Below, one piece after another: positions 41,131 through 49,620 of a stretch of 64,000 nucleotides of DNA. The position numbers were made by a program, and so were the translations under genes. Where the stretch lies: positions 1,206,001 to 1,270,000 of the forward strand of contig NZ_JABTEZ010000001.1 in assembly GCF_015711605.1 (NCBI RefSeq). Reading direction: 5' to 3'. Below the pieces are notes generated by a model. It was not told where the DNA came from, did not search any database, and worked only from the letters and a program-made list of their open reading frames with translations. This stretch comes from Planomonospora sp. ID67723 (GTDB lineage: Bacteria; Actinomycetota; Actinomycetes; Streptosporangiales; Streptosporangiaceae). Within the stretch, counting starts at the first letter, position 1; every line of letters starts with the position of its first letter.

Positions 41131-43296
41131 TCACGCCGGAGCGAGCGTGACCGGCACCCCGTTGAACACCGCGTTGCCCGACGGCAGGTCGACCTTCGAC
41201 TCGTCCGTCAGCGCGTTGGCGTTCACCCCCGCGTGCTCGGCCGCGGTCCGCTGCGTGGTTCCGGCGTGTCCCCAGCCGTGCGGCAGGCTCACCACCCCGG
41301 GCATGATCGAGTCGGTCGGCTCCAGCGGCACGGTCAGCTCCCCGGTGGAGCTGCGGACCACAGCGTGCCCGTCGAGCCCGAGCCGGGCCACGTCCTGGGG
41401 GTTGATCTGCAGCGTGCACCGGTTGCTCCCGCCGACCAGCGGTCCCACGTTGTGCAGCCAGCTGTTGTTGGAACGCAGGTGCCGCCGCCCGATCAGCACG
41501 ATCTCCGCCGGCGGTACGGCCAGCCGCTCGCGCAGCCGTACGGCGTCGGCGACCAGTTGCGGCGGGGCCAGCTCCACCCGCCCCGAGACGGTGCGCAGCA
41601 TCTCGGCCAGCCGGGGCTCCAGCGGGCCGAGGTCGATCCCGTGCGGGTGCTCCCGGAGCGCGGCCAGCGACAACCCGTAGGGGCCGAGCTTGAGCATGGC
41701 GTCCAGGCGCAGCTCCGCCCCGCTGCCGCCCTCCAGGCCGGCGCGGAGCTCATCCACGTCACGGCCCTCGACGGGCGAGCCGGGCGTCTCGACGGCCCTG
41801 CGCAGCATCTGGTCGAGGATCAGCTCGTCCAGCAGGGCGGGGTCGGCCTCCGCCCCCTGCCCCGAGGCGATCATCGCCAGCCTGGCGATGATCTCCGCCT
41901 CCGACGGCCGTCCCGGCTCCGGCGGTAGCACCGGCGGGGAGAACCTGGCGTAGTTGCGCACCGCGAAGGACAGGAGCGCGAAGTCGTAGTGCGGCGAACG
42001 CAGCACCGGCGGAGGGGGAAGGATGACGTGCGCGTGCCGGGTGGTCTCGTTGAGGTAGGGGTCGACGCAGACCATGAACTCCAGCCCGCCGAAGGCCCGG
42101 TCCAGCCGGACGCCGTTCGGGGCCGACAGCACCGGGTTGCCCGCCACCGTGACCAGCGCCCTGACCTGTCCCTCTCCCGGGGTCTCGATCTCGTCGGCGA
42201 GGGTGGCCACCGGCAGCTCGCCGTTGGCCTCCGGCAGCCCGCGCACGCGGCTGTGCCAGCGCCCCGTGGTGTACGGCCTGCTCCTGCGGCCGGTCTCGGT
42301 CGCGGTTTTGGCGAACATGACGCCACCGGGGCGGTCGAGGTTCCCGGTCAAGACGTTGATCACGTCGACCAGCCACTGCGCGACGGTGCCGAACTCGGCC
42401 GTGCAGGTGCCGATGCGGGCGTACACGGCGGCGGTGGGAGCGGCGGCCAGTTCCCGCGCCAGCCGTACGGTGACCTCGGCGGGCACGCCGCAGACCTCCG
42501 CCACCGCCTTGGGAGAGAAGTCCTCGGCCAGCGCGCGGACCTCCGTCAGGCCCTCGACCTCGACCCCGACCGCGGTGAGGTCCTCCGCGAAGAGCGTGTG
42601 GACGATGCCGAACAGCAGGTAGGCGTCGGTGCCGGGCCGTACGAACAGGTGCTCGTCGGCGAGGGCCGCGGTGCGGGTGCGGCGGGGGTCGACGACCACG
42701 AACCGGCCGCCGCGCCTGCGCAGCGCCTTGAGCCTGCCGGGGAAGTCGGGGGCGGTGCACAGCGAGCCGTTGGACTCCAGCGGGTTGGCGCCGAGCATCA
42801 GCAGGTAGTCGGTGCGGTCCAGGTCCGGGACCGGGATGGCCAGCGGGTCGCCGAACATCAGGCCGCAGGAGACGTGCTTGGGCATCTGGTCGGAGGTGCT
42901 GGCGGAGAAGACGTTGCGCGTGCCGAGGGCCTTGATCAGCGGAGCATTGTACAGGGCCCCCGCCATCGTGTGCGCGTTCGGGTTGCCAAGGTAGACCGCG
43001 AGGGCCTGGCGGCCGTGGGCCTCGATCACGGCGGTGAGGCCGCGCTCGACGGCCTGGAAGGCCTCCTCCCAGCCGGTCTCGCGCCATTCGCCGCCGGTGC
43101 GGACCATCGGGGCGCGCAGCCGGTCGGGATCCTCGTCGAGGGCGCCGAGGCTCGCCCCCTTGGGACAGATGAAGCCCTTGGAGAACGGGTCGTCGGGGTC
43201 GCCCTTGACCGAGGTGACGCGCCCGGCGTCGTCGAGCGTGAGCCGGAGGCCGCAGACGGCCTCGCAGAGGGGACAGGTCCGGTGCGCGGTTCTCAT
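41131..43296 (-). CDS. Molybdopterin-dependent oxidoreductase with N-terminal [4Fe-4S] site
   Basis: A 721-residue member of the DMSO-reductase superfamily. Cys8, Cys11, Cys15 and Cys44 (CPLCEAVC ... ICPKG) form the [4Fe-4S] motif. Molybdopterin-guanine-dinucleotide binding blocks include MLGANPLESNGSL, VVDPRRTRTA and the C-terminal LPHGWGHAG region. No Tat signal or membrane subunit is nearby, so it is likely cytoplasmic. The reaction is unknown; formate dehydrogenase- or assimilatory nitrate-reductase-like in form. CAGGAG lies five bases before the ATG. Confidence 0.9.
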   Translation of the reverse strand: MRTAHRTCPLCEAVCGLRLTLDDAGRVTSVKGDPDDPFSKGFICPKGASLGALDEDPDRLRAPMVRTGGEWRETGWEEAFQAVERGLTAVIEAHGRQALAVYLGNPNAHTMAGALYNAPLIKALGTRNVFSASTSDQMPKHVSCGLMFGDPLAIPVPDLDRTDYLLMLGANPLESNGSLCTAPDFPGRLKALRRRGGRFVVVDPRRTRTAALADEHLFVRPGTDAYLLFGIVHTLFAEDLTAVGVEVEGLTEVRALAEDFSPKAVAEVCGVPAEVTVRLARELAAAPTAAVYARIGTCTAEFGTVAQWLVDVINVLTGNLDRPGGVMFAKTATETGRRSRPYTTGRWHSRVRGLPEANGELPVATLADEIETPGEGQVRALVTVAGNPVLSAPNGVRLDRAFGGLEFMVCVDPYLNETTRHAHVILPPPPVLRSPHYDFALLSFAVRNYARFSPPVLPPEPGRPSEAEIIARLAMIASGQGAEADPALLDELILDQMLRRAVETPGSPVEGRDVDELRAGLEGGSGAELRLDAMLKLGPYGLSLAALREHPHGIDLGPLEPRLAEMLRTVSGRVELAPPQLVADAVRLRERLAVPPAEIVLIGRRHLRSNNSWLHNVGPLVGGSNRCTLQINPQDVARLGLDGHAVVRSSTGELTVPLEPTDSIMPGVVSLPHGWGHAGTTQRTAAEHAGVNANALTDESKVDLPSGNAVFNGVPVTLAPA

Positions 43297-43351
43297 CGGG
43301 ACTCCTGGGTTCGACGAATGGACTCATCATTACCTGGGAGCCGAGAGGAAA

Positions 43352-43382
43352 GGAAGCCCCGGATCCCCCCTCCGGGGCTTCC
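43352..43382 (-). terminator. 12-bp stem-loop after the small membrane-protein gene
   Basis: GGAAGCCCCGGA and TCCGGGGCTTCC pair perfectly around a seven-base loop, just past the stop codon at 43393 on the minus strand. Confidence 0.75.
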
Positions 43383-43392
43383 GCGAAGGCGG

Positions 43393-43761
43393 TCAGGCGG
43401 GTCGCGGCAGGTGCGGGCCGTCCGGCGGGTCCTGTCCGGTCCGGGTGCGCGCGGGCGTCTCCGCGCGCACCCGGCGGATCCGGTGGCGGGAGGCCGGGAA
43501 GCCGAAGTGGGCGCGGGCCCGGCGGCGCCCCGAGCGGGTGGCGGCGGAGGCCGAGACGGTGCTCGTCAGCGCGAGGAACGGCCACCAGCCGCCCTCGCGC
43601 AGGGCGGCGGCGGCCACCAGGACCGTGACAGCGGTGACGACGGCCGTGAGGACGATCTCCGTCCGCCATCGCCAGAGCCGTACCAGAAGCGTCGGCCGCT
43701 GGAGCGATCCAGCGTCGCCCAGCGGCCGGTGGCGGTCGTCGCGATAATTATGCGAGGACAT
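43393..43761 (-). CDS. Small membrane protein of unknown function
   Basis: A 122-residue protein with two hydrophobic segments (TEIVLTAVVTAVTVLVAAAA and WWPFLALTSTVSA) and a basic C terminus with RHRIRRVRAETPARTRTG. That last motif loosely recalls the HRxR segment of membrane proteins near FtsK/TraB-like transfer genes of Streptomyces integrative elements; this is a weak resemblance only. The ATG lies inside the upstream gene, overlapping it by 14 bases. The pair may be a leftover of a mobile element. Confidence 0.55.
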   Translation of the reverse strand: MSSHNYRDDRHRPLGDAGSLQRPTLLVRLWRWRTEIVLTAVVTAVTVLVAAAALREGGWWPFLALTSTVSASAATRSGRRRARAHFGFPASRHRIRRVRAETPARTRTGQDPPDGPHLPRPA

Positions 43762-43975
43762 TCTCCACGTCCCCCGAGTAGATGCGTTCGGCCTTCTGCA
43801 GGTCGAACAGGGGATTGTGGTAGTAGCGGGCCCCGAAACCGGTTCTTTTCACGGTCCAGCCCAACCGGTAGGCCCATTCGTCCTGGTCGATGCAGAGTTC
43901 TCGGTCCGCCCGGTCGACCAGGCGGGCGATCCATGTTCTGACTCCGGAGATCCCATTGATACCGTGGACGTACAT
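43748..43975 (-). CDS. Unrecognised 75-residue protein
   Basis: A short soluble protein beginning MYVHGINGISGVRTWIARL and containing DEWAYRLGWTVKRTGFGARY. AAGGAG lies six bases before the ATG at 43975, which is much better support than for the longer reading frame. It overlaps the following small membrane-protein gene by 14 bases. It is divergent from the XRE regulator, with about 680 non-coding bases between. No family is recognised. Confidence 0.6.
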   Translation of the reverse strand: MYVHGINGISGVRTWIARLVDRADRELCIDQDEWAYRLGWTVKRTGFGARYYHNPLFDLQKAERIYSGDVENVLA

Positions 43976-44336
43976 GGGAGGCTCCTTCCGTGGCGTCGAT
44001 GCGGAGCTCTTGTGGCAGTCGGGCTGGTGGCCGCCGGCCCGGTGCATTTTTCGCCCGTTGAGGGCTCCTTGCGATGCGCGCGACCGTGAGCCGTCGCCTG
44101 CTTTTCTCTTCTCGTCTCCCTGAACGTCCGCCTCCCCGGAAGTCGCCGGCGGATCCGGGACGCCCCCGTGGTCACGGCGCGAGCGGACCCTCCCTGAGAG
44201 CCTTTTGCGGGACTCCGCCCTCCTGTCACGTGGCGGAACGGGCGCCGCAACAGGCTCTAAGCAGATGTTCCCCCCGGATGTCAAATGCTGCAATAGCTCC
44301 GCTGGAAATATCAGAAAAATTCGAGTGCAAGCCTTC

Positions 44337-44349
44337 GTGCAAGTTGCAC
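44337..44349. promoter_or_regulatory. Operator candidate GTGCAA-G-TTGCAC
   Basis: A perfect 6-bp inverted repeat around one base, preceded by a direct half-site GTGCAAG twelve bases upstream (44325). A closely matching site lies 224 bases downstream. Likely bound by the XRE regulator. Confidence 0.55.
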
Positions 44350-44560
44350 GTACGGGAAGGCGGGTGCGTGACCGCAGGACCCCGGAGTGGCGGCGGGGAG
44401 AAGGGAGGGCTCCTGTGGCGAACGGGACGCCGGATTCGCGGAAAATCCTCACGGGAGACCGCCGTGAGCTGTGCGAGGGCTCTGCCGACAACCCTCTTCT
44501 CCCGAAAGCCTTGTGGCAAGTTCTAAAGAGCAATCCTTGAGAGAACGGGCGCAGCATTCC

Positions 44561-44573
44561 GTGCAACTTGCAG
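44561..44573. promoter_or_regulatory. Second operator candidate GTGCAA-C-TTGCAG
   Basis: TGCAA-C-TTGCA is the same palindrome as at 44337 with the outermost pair broken. It lies about 86 bases before the XRE gene start, suited to autoregulation. Confidence 0.55.
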
Positions 44574-44658
44574 TGTACGATGAGCGCGAGAGTCTCCGAT
44601 CGAGGGTCTTGAACAGCCCTGTGGCGATACACCTTCATATCCGTGAGGGGGTCGGACG

Positions 44659-45519
44659 GTGCCCGAAGGCGGGAGTCCAACCGTTCGCCGGCTCAGGCTT
44701 GGCCAGGAGTTGCGCCGGTGGCGCGAGCGTCGCGACCTGAGCGGTGAGGAGGTCGCGACGAAGTTGAAGTGGTCGGCGTCCAAGGTCAGTCGGATCGAGA
44801 ACGCCAAGACCATGCCTCGGAGAAGCGACGTCGAGGCTCTCGCCAAGCTGTACGAGGTAGGCGAAGCCCGAGAGCAGGAGTTACTCGGCCTTCACCAGGA
44901 TGCAGCACGAAAAGGATGGTGGGAGGACTATTCTGACACCCTGCCTCAGGAGTACACCACCCTTCTGGGGCTGGAGGTGGAGGCCACCTCGGCCCTGAAC
45001 TGGGAACCCCAGATCGTGCCCGGCCTTCTCCAGACCGAGGACTACGCTCGAGAGGTCATCCGTGCCACGCAGGCGATCACGCGGATCCCGCCGGGAGAGT
45101 TCCGTAGCCGGGTCAAGGCGCGAATGGCTCGGCAGGAGCTCATCCACCGAAGCGTGGAGCCGCTGAGGCTCTGGGTGGTGCTGGACGAGTCGGTATTGCT
45201 GCGCCGCTTCGGCGGGGCGACGGTGATGCGTGACCAGCTCGAACGTCTGATCGAGTTGTCGAAGCTGCCGAATATCCGGGTGCAGGTTCTTTCTTTGAAC
45301 AACGAGCATCCGGTCAACACGGGTTCTTTCTTCCATCTGAAGTTTCCGGATTTCCATGATGTCGTGTACGTGGAGATGCTCCATAGTGCGCGATTCGTGG
45401 ACGAGGAGGAGAAGGCTTACGACTACGAGATCGCTTTCCAATACCTTCAGTCGGAGGCGTTCGGTGTCGACGCATCACGGGAAATAATCCAGAAAACTAT
45501 CGAAGAACGTTGGAGATGA
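44659..45519 (+). CDS. XRE-family regulator with DUF5753 domain
   Basis: A 286-residue regulator. A Cro/C1-type helix-turn-helix (about 12-70; LRRWRERRDLSGEEVATKLKW in parts) is followed by the DUF5753 domain (IVPGLLQTEDYAREVI and VLDESVLLRRFGG), the ligand-like module of Streptomyces WhiJ/Scr1-type proteins. Such proteins act with a small DUF397 partner, encoded immediately downstream. GAGGGG lies eight bases before the GTG. Role in development or stress is inferred from the family. Confidence 0.9.
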   Translation: MPEGGSPTVRRLRLGQELRRWRERRDLSGEEVATKLKWSASKVSRIENAKTMPRRSDVEALAKLYEVGEAREQELLGLHQDAARKGWWEDYSDTLPQEYTTLLGLEVEATSALNWEPQIVPGLLQTEDYAREVIRATQAITRIPPGEFRSRVKARMARQELIHRSVEPLRLWVVLDESVLLRRFGGATVMRDQLERLIELSKLPNIRVQVLSLNNEHPVNTGSFFHLKFPDFHDVVYVEMLHSARFVDEEEKAYDYEIAFQYLQSEAFGVDASREIIQKTIEERWR

Positions 45520-45590
45520 CAGTCCTCTCGGTTTCGAGTGGCTGTCCCAACGGGAATCGAAGGAGCTTCCCGTTAAAGGAGACAATTAAC

Positions 45591-45797
45591 ATGCATGAAG
45601 CCGAGATCTCTGATGTCGTGTGGAAGAAGAGCACTCGCAGCGCCGCGAACGGGCAGTGCGTCGAGATCGCCCACCTTTCTGATGGAAAAGTCGGCGTCCG
45701 GGACAGCAAGAACCGCAAGGGCCCGGTCCTGATCTTCACCCCCGGCGAGTGGGACGCCTTCGTCGGAGGCGTCAAGGACGGCGAGTTCGACCTGTGA
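45591..45797 (+). CDS. DUF397 protein, partner of the XRE regulator
   Basis: A 68-residue protein with the DUF397 signature: VVWKKSTRSAANGQCVEIAH, then VGVRDSKNRKGPVLIFTPGEW. In Streptomyces such proteins (BldB-related families) counteract or modulate the XRE partner. The ATG at 45591 has AAAGGAG ten bases upstream. It is 71 bases after the regulator gene and ends in a strong terminator, making a two-gene unit. Confidence 0.9.
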   Translation: MHEAEISDVVWKKSTRSAANGQCVEIAHLSDGKVGVRDSKNRKGPVLIFTPGEWDAFVGGVKDGEFDL

Positions 45798-45798
45798 C

Positions 45799-45827
45799 AA
45801 GGGCGGATCCTTCGGATCCGCCCTTTT
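45799..45827 (+). terminator. Rho-independent terminator of the XRE/DUF397 unit
   Basis: AAGGGCGGATCC and GGATCCGCCCTT form a perfect 12-bp stem with loop TTC and a following TTTT run. It begins two bases after the stop codon. Confidence 0.92.
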
Positions 45828-46553
45828 GTGTGCCCTGATGTCGGCGCATTCCGCCTGGGCGGCCGCCGGCTGAGGAGCCGGCCGGCGGCCGCCCCGGCCA
45901 TCGCGCCCGCAATCGCCGGCGGCACCCGCGCCGGATGCGGGCTTTTCCACCCGGGTGACCGTCGAGTCCTCTGGACGGCGCGGCCGGATGACGCGACCAG
46001 GAGGTAATCCTGGTAGGCGACCCGGTGAAAGGCCGCCTGCTTCTCGCCCGCCCCGCCTCGCGGCGCCGGCGCAGCCTCTCCCGGAATTCGCGGCCCGGCG
46101 CTGCCGCGGATATCTTCTCTCGGACGCATTCTCGGAGAACCGTATCGGGTGGATTCCCCGGCTCAATCTCCCGGTGTGGGAGTGTGAGATTGATGCAGAT
46201 CTGGCGGCGGGCGCCACCGGCCGAGCGCTTTTCCAGCGCGAGGCCCCGGCGTTCCATCAAGGCGGGGTCGTTGAGAGACGTCTCCATCGGCTGGGCGTGA
46301 TGTCCCCTCCTGGATTCGATTCGTGCGGCCCGGGTCTCGCGGACTCGGAGGAAAAGAGAGCGTCCCTGTCGGCGCGAAAGCCGAAAGCACCGCGGATGCC
46401 GCGCCGTACGTCTCTCCTATCCGGCTGAGTTCTTCCCGGTCCGCTCCGGGAGCGGAAACGGGGCACGGCCCGCACCTCACGGACAGGGCGCAGGTCGTGC
46501 CTCTGGGCGAGTCGTCCCACGCACCGCTCCCCAGATGGCATGCTCGGATAGCG
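45828..46553. other. Non-coding stretch with a second large hairpin
   Basis: About 725 bases where no frame on either strand has a start with a ribosome binding site and recognisable content. All frames read as Arg/Pro-rich shadows. It includes the hairpin at 45857-45894. Some of it may be a decayed gene, but I cannot identify one. Confidence 0.45.
45857..45894. terminator. 14-bp GC-only hairpin
   Basis: GGGCGGCCGCCGGC and GCCGGCGGCCGCCC pair perfectly around a ten-base loop, 60 bases after the XRE/DUF397 terminator. It may be a backup terminator or a repeat element. Confidence 0.45.
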
Positions 46554-47660
46554 ATGAACACGTATACCCGCCGCCTCGGAGTGGCCTCCGCCGCAGCCGT
46601 CTCCGTCCTGCTCGCCGCGGCCTGTACGGCGGCCGAGTCCTCCGCCCCGGAGGCGGCGCCGGACGTCGCGGAGAAGCCGACCGCCTCGGCCGAGGCGACC
46701 CCCACTCCGGAACGCAGGCCGTACACCATCTCCTTCGGCGGCGACGTGCACTTCGAGGGGATCCTGCGGACCAGGCTCAACGCCGATCCGCGCACCGCCA
46801 TGGGCCCGATCGCCAAGGTGCTGCGCAAGGCCGACCTCGCCATGGTGAACCTGGAGACCGCGATCACCACCGGTGGCACGCCCGCCCCCGGCAAGCAGTA
46901 CACCTTCCGGGCCCCCGCCAGCGCGCTCACCGCGCTGAAGGCGGCCGGGGTGGACGTGGCGTCCATGGCCAACAACCACGGCATGGACTACATGGAGAGC
47001 GGGCTGGCCGACTCGCTGGCCGCGATCAAGCGCTCGAAGTTCCCGATCGTGGGCGTGGGCAAGAACGAGGCCGACGCGTACCGGCCGTGGCGGACGACCG
47101 TCAACGGCAACCGGGTGGCGATCATCGGCGCCACCCAGGTGCTCGACGCCGAGTTCATCTCCGCCTGGACCGCCTCCGGGAGCAAGGGCGGGCTGGCCTC
47201 GGCCAAGAACGAGGCGCGGCTCATCCAGGAGGTGCGCAGGGCGCGCAGGAACTCCGACACCGTCATCGTCCACCTGCACTGGGGCACCGAGCTGCAGAAG
47301 TGCCCGAACGAGGCGCAGCGCGGCCTGGCGCCCAAGCTGGTCGAGGCCGGGGCCGACGTGGTGGTGGGCGGGCACGCGCACATCCTGCTCGGCGGCGGTT
47401 ACCTGAAGAAGGCCTACGTCAACTACGGCCTGGGCAACTTCGTCTTCTACAACTGGGGGCCGGACACCGGCAGGACCGGTGTGCTCACGCTGACGATCAA
47501 CGGTCGCGACGTGCTCAAGGACCAGTGGACTCCGGCCGTCATCCAGGGCGGTGTGCCGGTGCCGCTCACCGGGGCCGACCGGCAGCAGGCCGTCACGGGC
47601 TGGAAGGCGCTGCGCGGGTGCACCGGACTGAGCGCGAAGCCGGGCAAATCCACTGATTGA
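46554..47660 (+). CDS. CapA-family lipoprotein (poly-gamma-glutamate synthesis type)
   Basis: A 368-residue exported protein of the CapA/PgsA metallophosphatase-like family. An N-terminal lipobox-like LLAAAC puts the lipidated Cys at about 24. The family blocks are ISFGGDVHFEG (about 57-67), VNLETAITTGG, MANNHGMDYMESG and VVVGGHAHILLGG. CapA proteins take part in capsule or polyglutamate export, but many actinobacterial members have no assigned role. No capB/capC genes are present. The start is the first ATG before the signal peptide. Confidence 0.85.
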   Translation: MNTYTRRLGVASAAAVSVLLAAACTAAESSAPEAAPDVAEKPTASAEATPTPERRPYTISFGGDVHFEGILRTRLNADPRTAMGPIAKVLRKADLAMVNLETAITTGGTPAPGKQYTFRAPASALTALKAAGVDVASMANNHGMDYMESGLADSLAAIKRSKFPIVGVGKNEADAYRPWRTTVNGNRVAIIGATQVLDAEFISAWTASGSKGGLASAKNEARLIQEVRRARRNSDTVIVHLHWGTELQKCPNEAQRGLAPKLVEAGADVVVGGHAHILLGGGYLKKAYVNYGLGNFVFYNWGPDTGRTGVLTLTINGRDVLKDQWTPAVIQGGVPVPLTGADRQQAVTGWKALRGCTGLSAKPGKSTD

Positions 47661-47670
47661 TCCGTAGGGC

Positions 47671-47708
47671 CTGACCTGGAAGGAATAGGCAGGCAAGATG
47701 GTGGGGTG
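47671..47708 (+). promoter_or_regulatory. Promoter candidate of the TetR gene, leaderless
   Basis: CTGACC (47671-47676) and CAAGAT (47694-47699) are separated by 17 bases, and the GTG follows six bases after the -10. Both hexamers deviate by a base or more from consensus. Confidence 0.45.
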
Positions 47709-48353
47709 TCCACCCTGCCTGTCGAGGAACCCGGTGAGGTTCCACTGCGGCGTCAGCCCACCCAGCGGCGGAGTGCGCGGCGCGTCGAGCGGATGCTCGA
47801 CGCCTGCGCCGATCTGCTGGACGAGATCGGCTACGAGGCGCTGTCCACCACGCGGATCGCCGAGCGCGCCGGTGTCGCGATCGGTTCGGTCTACCAGTTC
47901 TTCCCGGACAAGCGGGCCATCACCCAGGCGGTGACCCGGCGTCACGTGGAGCGGTTCATGTCCCGGATCGGCGCACGCTTCCTGTCGGAGGACTACGGCG
48001 GCTGGTGGGACGCGGTCGACGCGATCATCGACGAGTACGTCGAGATGCACCGGACGGTGCCGGGCTTCCGGTCCATGCACTTCGGCGACGTGGTCGATCT
48101 CCACCTGCTCGACGGGGTGTCCGACAACAACACGGTGATCGCCGGACGGCTGCGCGGGCTGCTCCTGCAGGAGTACGGCCTGGCCGACAGCGAGGAGTTC
48201 GACCTGGCCATCATGGTCGCGGTCGAGGCCGGGGACGCCGTGCTGAAGCTGGCCTTCCGTCACGATCCGGACGGCGCCCCGCAGATCGTGGCGGAGGCCA
48301 AGCGGCTGATCCGCGGCTACCTGAACCGGCAGTTCGCCGGGGCCTCGGGCTGA
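47706..48353 (+). CDS. TetR-family transcriptional regulator
   Basis: A 215-residue repressor-type regulator. The helix-turn-helix is in ACADLLDEIGYEALSTTRIAERAGVAIGSVYQFFPDKRAI, here in parts (about 31-75). The C-terminal ligand domain has no signature I can assign. Its ligand and target are unknown; the flanking CapA gene is a candidate. Confidence 0.88.
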   Translation: MSTLPVEEPGEVPLRRQPTQRRSARRVERMLDACADLLDEIGYEALSTTRIAERAGVAIGSVYQFFPDKRAITQAVTRRHVERFMSRIGARFLSEDYGGWWDAVDAIIDEYVEMHRTVPGFRSMHFGDVVDLHLLDGVSDNNTVIAGRLRGLLLQEYGLADSEEFDLAIMVAVEAGDAVLKLAFRHDPDGAPQIVAEAKRLIRGYLNRQFAGASG

Positions 48354-48370
48354 AGGTCTCCGGACGGCCG

Positions 48371-48874
48371 TCAGCCCAGCGTGCCGCCGGAGCGGCGGAA
48401 CTCTCCGGAGATCTCCGCCAGCGGCCTTCCCGGAGGCCTTCTGACGCGGTCCGCCCTGCCCTCGTGCTCCCCGGCGACGGTGCCCCGGATCTCGTGTTCC
48501 CTGACGACGGTGCCCCGGATGGGTTCCCGCACCGAGGCGACGAGCTCGTCACGGATCCTGCGCCTGCGCTCGCGGTCCGCCGCCCTGGTCTCGCGCTCGC
48601 GGGCGCCGGCCGCGGTGGAGACGAGCTCGGTGAGCGGCGGCGTCGGCCGGGGGCGGGGCGAGATCTCGCACGGCATCGGGACGGGTGTCACGGCCAGCTG
48701 GGCCCGGGTGGCGAGGTGCGTCTCGTGCAGCCGGTCCTCCAGCGCCGAGAGCCTGCGGTGGGCCTCATCGAGCGCGTCCATCCTCGCGGAGAGATACCCG
48801 GCGCAGCCGGGGACGATGCCCGACAGAAGGGTCACGCAGGCCAGGGTGAAGGTCGCCTGCCTGGACATGCCCAT
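48371..48874 (-). CDS. Membrane-anchored coiled-coil protein of unknown function
   Basis: A 167-residue protein. One N-terminal hydrophobic helix (about 7-25, FTLACVTLLSGIVPGCAG) precedes a helical region (MDALDEAHRRLSALEDRL) likely to coil, a Pro-rich stretch, and a highly charged tail with repeated RGTVVREHE / RGTVAGEHE units. AAGGAG lies five bases before the ATG at 48874. It could be a lipoprotein (PGC), but the lipobox is poor. No family is recognised. Confidence 0.55.
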   Translation of the reverse strand: MGMSRQATFTLACVTLLSGIVPGCAGYLSARMDALDEAHRRLSALEDRLHETHLATRAQLAVTPVPMPCEISPRPRPTPPLTELVSTAAGARERETRAADRERRRRIRDELVASVREPIRGTVVREHEIRGTVAGEHEGRADRVRRPPGRPLAEISGEFRRSGGTLG

Positions 48875-49025
48875 CGCAGCTCCTTCGCACGACACGCCTC
48901 CGCCGACGGGAGACGCCCCTCATATGCCCGCCTGCCGGAGGGGAGACGCACAGCACAGTCAATTGCGGACATGTGGTTGCTTAACCGATACCTGTTATTG
49001 GGCGGACGAGTAGAGCCTCGCTCGG

Positions 49026-49040
49026 TACGCTCACGCTGTG
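49026..49040 (+). promoter_or_regulatory. Leaderless promoter candidate
   Basis: TACGCT (49026-49031) fits TANNNT and ends six bases before the GTG at 49038. No clear -35 is present. Confidence 0.5.
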
Positions 49041-49577
49041 GCGTATGTGACACGTGAGCACCTTGATCGGCTGCTTGAGCGGGCACTGCTGGCCGACGAC
49101 CACGAAAGCCTTGCCCGGCGGCTGGAAGCGCTGGTCGAGGCCTACGTGTCCGGTGACGTTCCGCGGGCGGCGATCCTCGTGCTGGCCGCGGAAGCATGGC
49201 GGCAGGCCGAGCAGCCGGCCCGCGCTCTCGACTGCTTCCAGCGGGCGGTGGACGACGGCGGGGAGACGGGCGTCGATCCGCGGGCGGGGATCGCCGACAC
49301 CCTGTTCGAACTCGAACGGCCGGATGAGGCCCGTGAAATGATCAGTGAGCTCCGAGGCGACGGCGAGGTCTCCCCGGCCACCGCGCTCACCGTCGCCGAG
49401 ACCCTCGCCGCCTACGGCGACCTGGGCGAGGCCCACGTCTGGGCCACGGACGGGGCCCGCGCGGCGGCGCAGGGCAGCGAGGAACGCGCCGCGCTGCTCC
49501 GCACCCGGTACCTGATCCGGGTGGATCTCGGGCTTCCGGAGGATGAGCTGGACGCGCTGCTCGACGTGTCACTCTGA
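49038..49577 (+). CDS. TPR-like helical protein of unknown function
   Basis: A 179-residue all-helical protein with repeat-like pairs of helices: AAILVLAAEAWRQAEQPARALDCFQRAV and IADTLFELERPDEAREMIS, resembling tetratricopeptide units. Presumably a protein-binding scaffold. The leaderless start supports it as a real gene. It converges on the exported-protein gene at 49621. Confidence 0.7.
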   Translation: MAYVTREHLDRLLERALLADDHESLARRLEALVEAYVSGDVPRAAILVLAAEAWRQAEQPARALDCFQRAVDDGGETGVDPRAGIADTLFELERPDEAREMISELRGDGEVSPATALTVAETLAAYGDLGEAHVWATDGARAAAQGSEERAALLRTRYLIRVDLGLPEDELDALLDVSL

Positions 49578-49620
49578 GCCGCGAGGGCTGCTCTGCGCGG
49601 CCCTGACCGCCGCGCCGGGC

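Larger units (their letters stand above)
43976..44658. other. Divergent regulatory region beside the XRE/DUF397 pair
   Basis: 683 bases without a supported gene, with several AT-richer stretches (44270-44330 and 44520-44640). It carries the palindromes at 44337-44349 and 44561-44573 and an extra half-site GTGCAAG at 44325. Both the leftward small genes and the rightward regulator probably start from here. The short frames in it lack ribosome binding sites. Confidence 0.55.

Noticed and set aside
43976-44658. tRNA or attachment site for an integrated element
   Set aside because: No cloverleaf or direct repeat typical of an att site was found by eye.
45772-46287. 171-codon minus-strand frame between the DUF397 and CapA genes
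   Set aside because: No ribosome binding site, Arg-rich throughout, reads back through the DUF397 terminator, and no recognisable domain.
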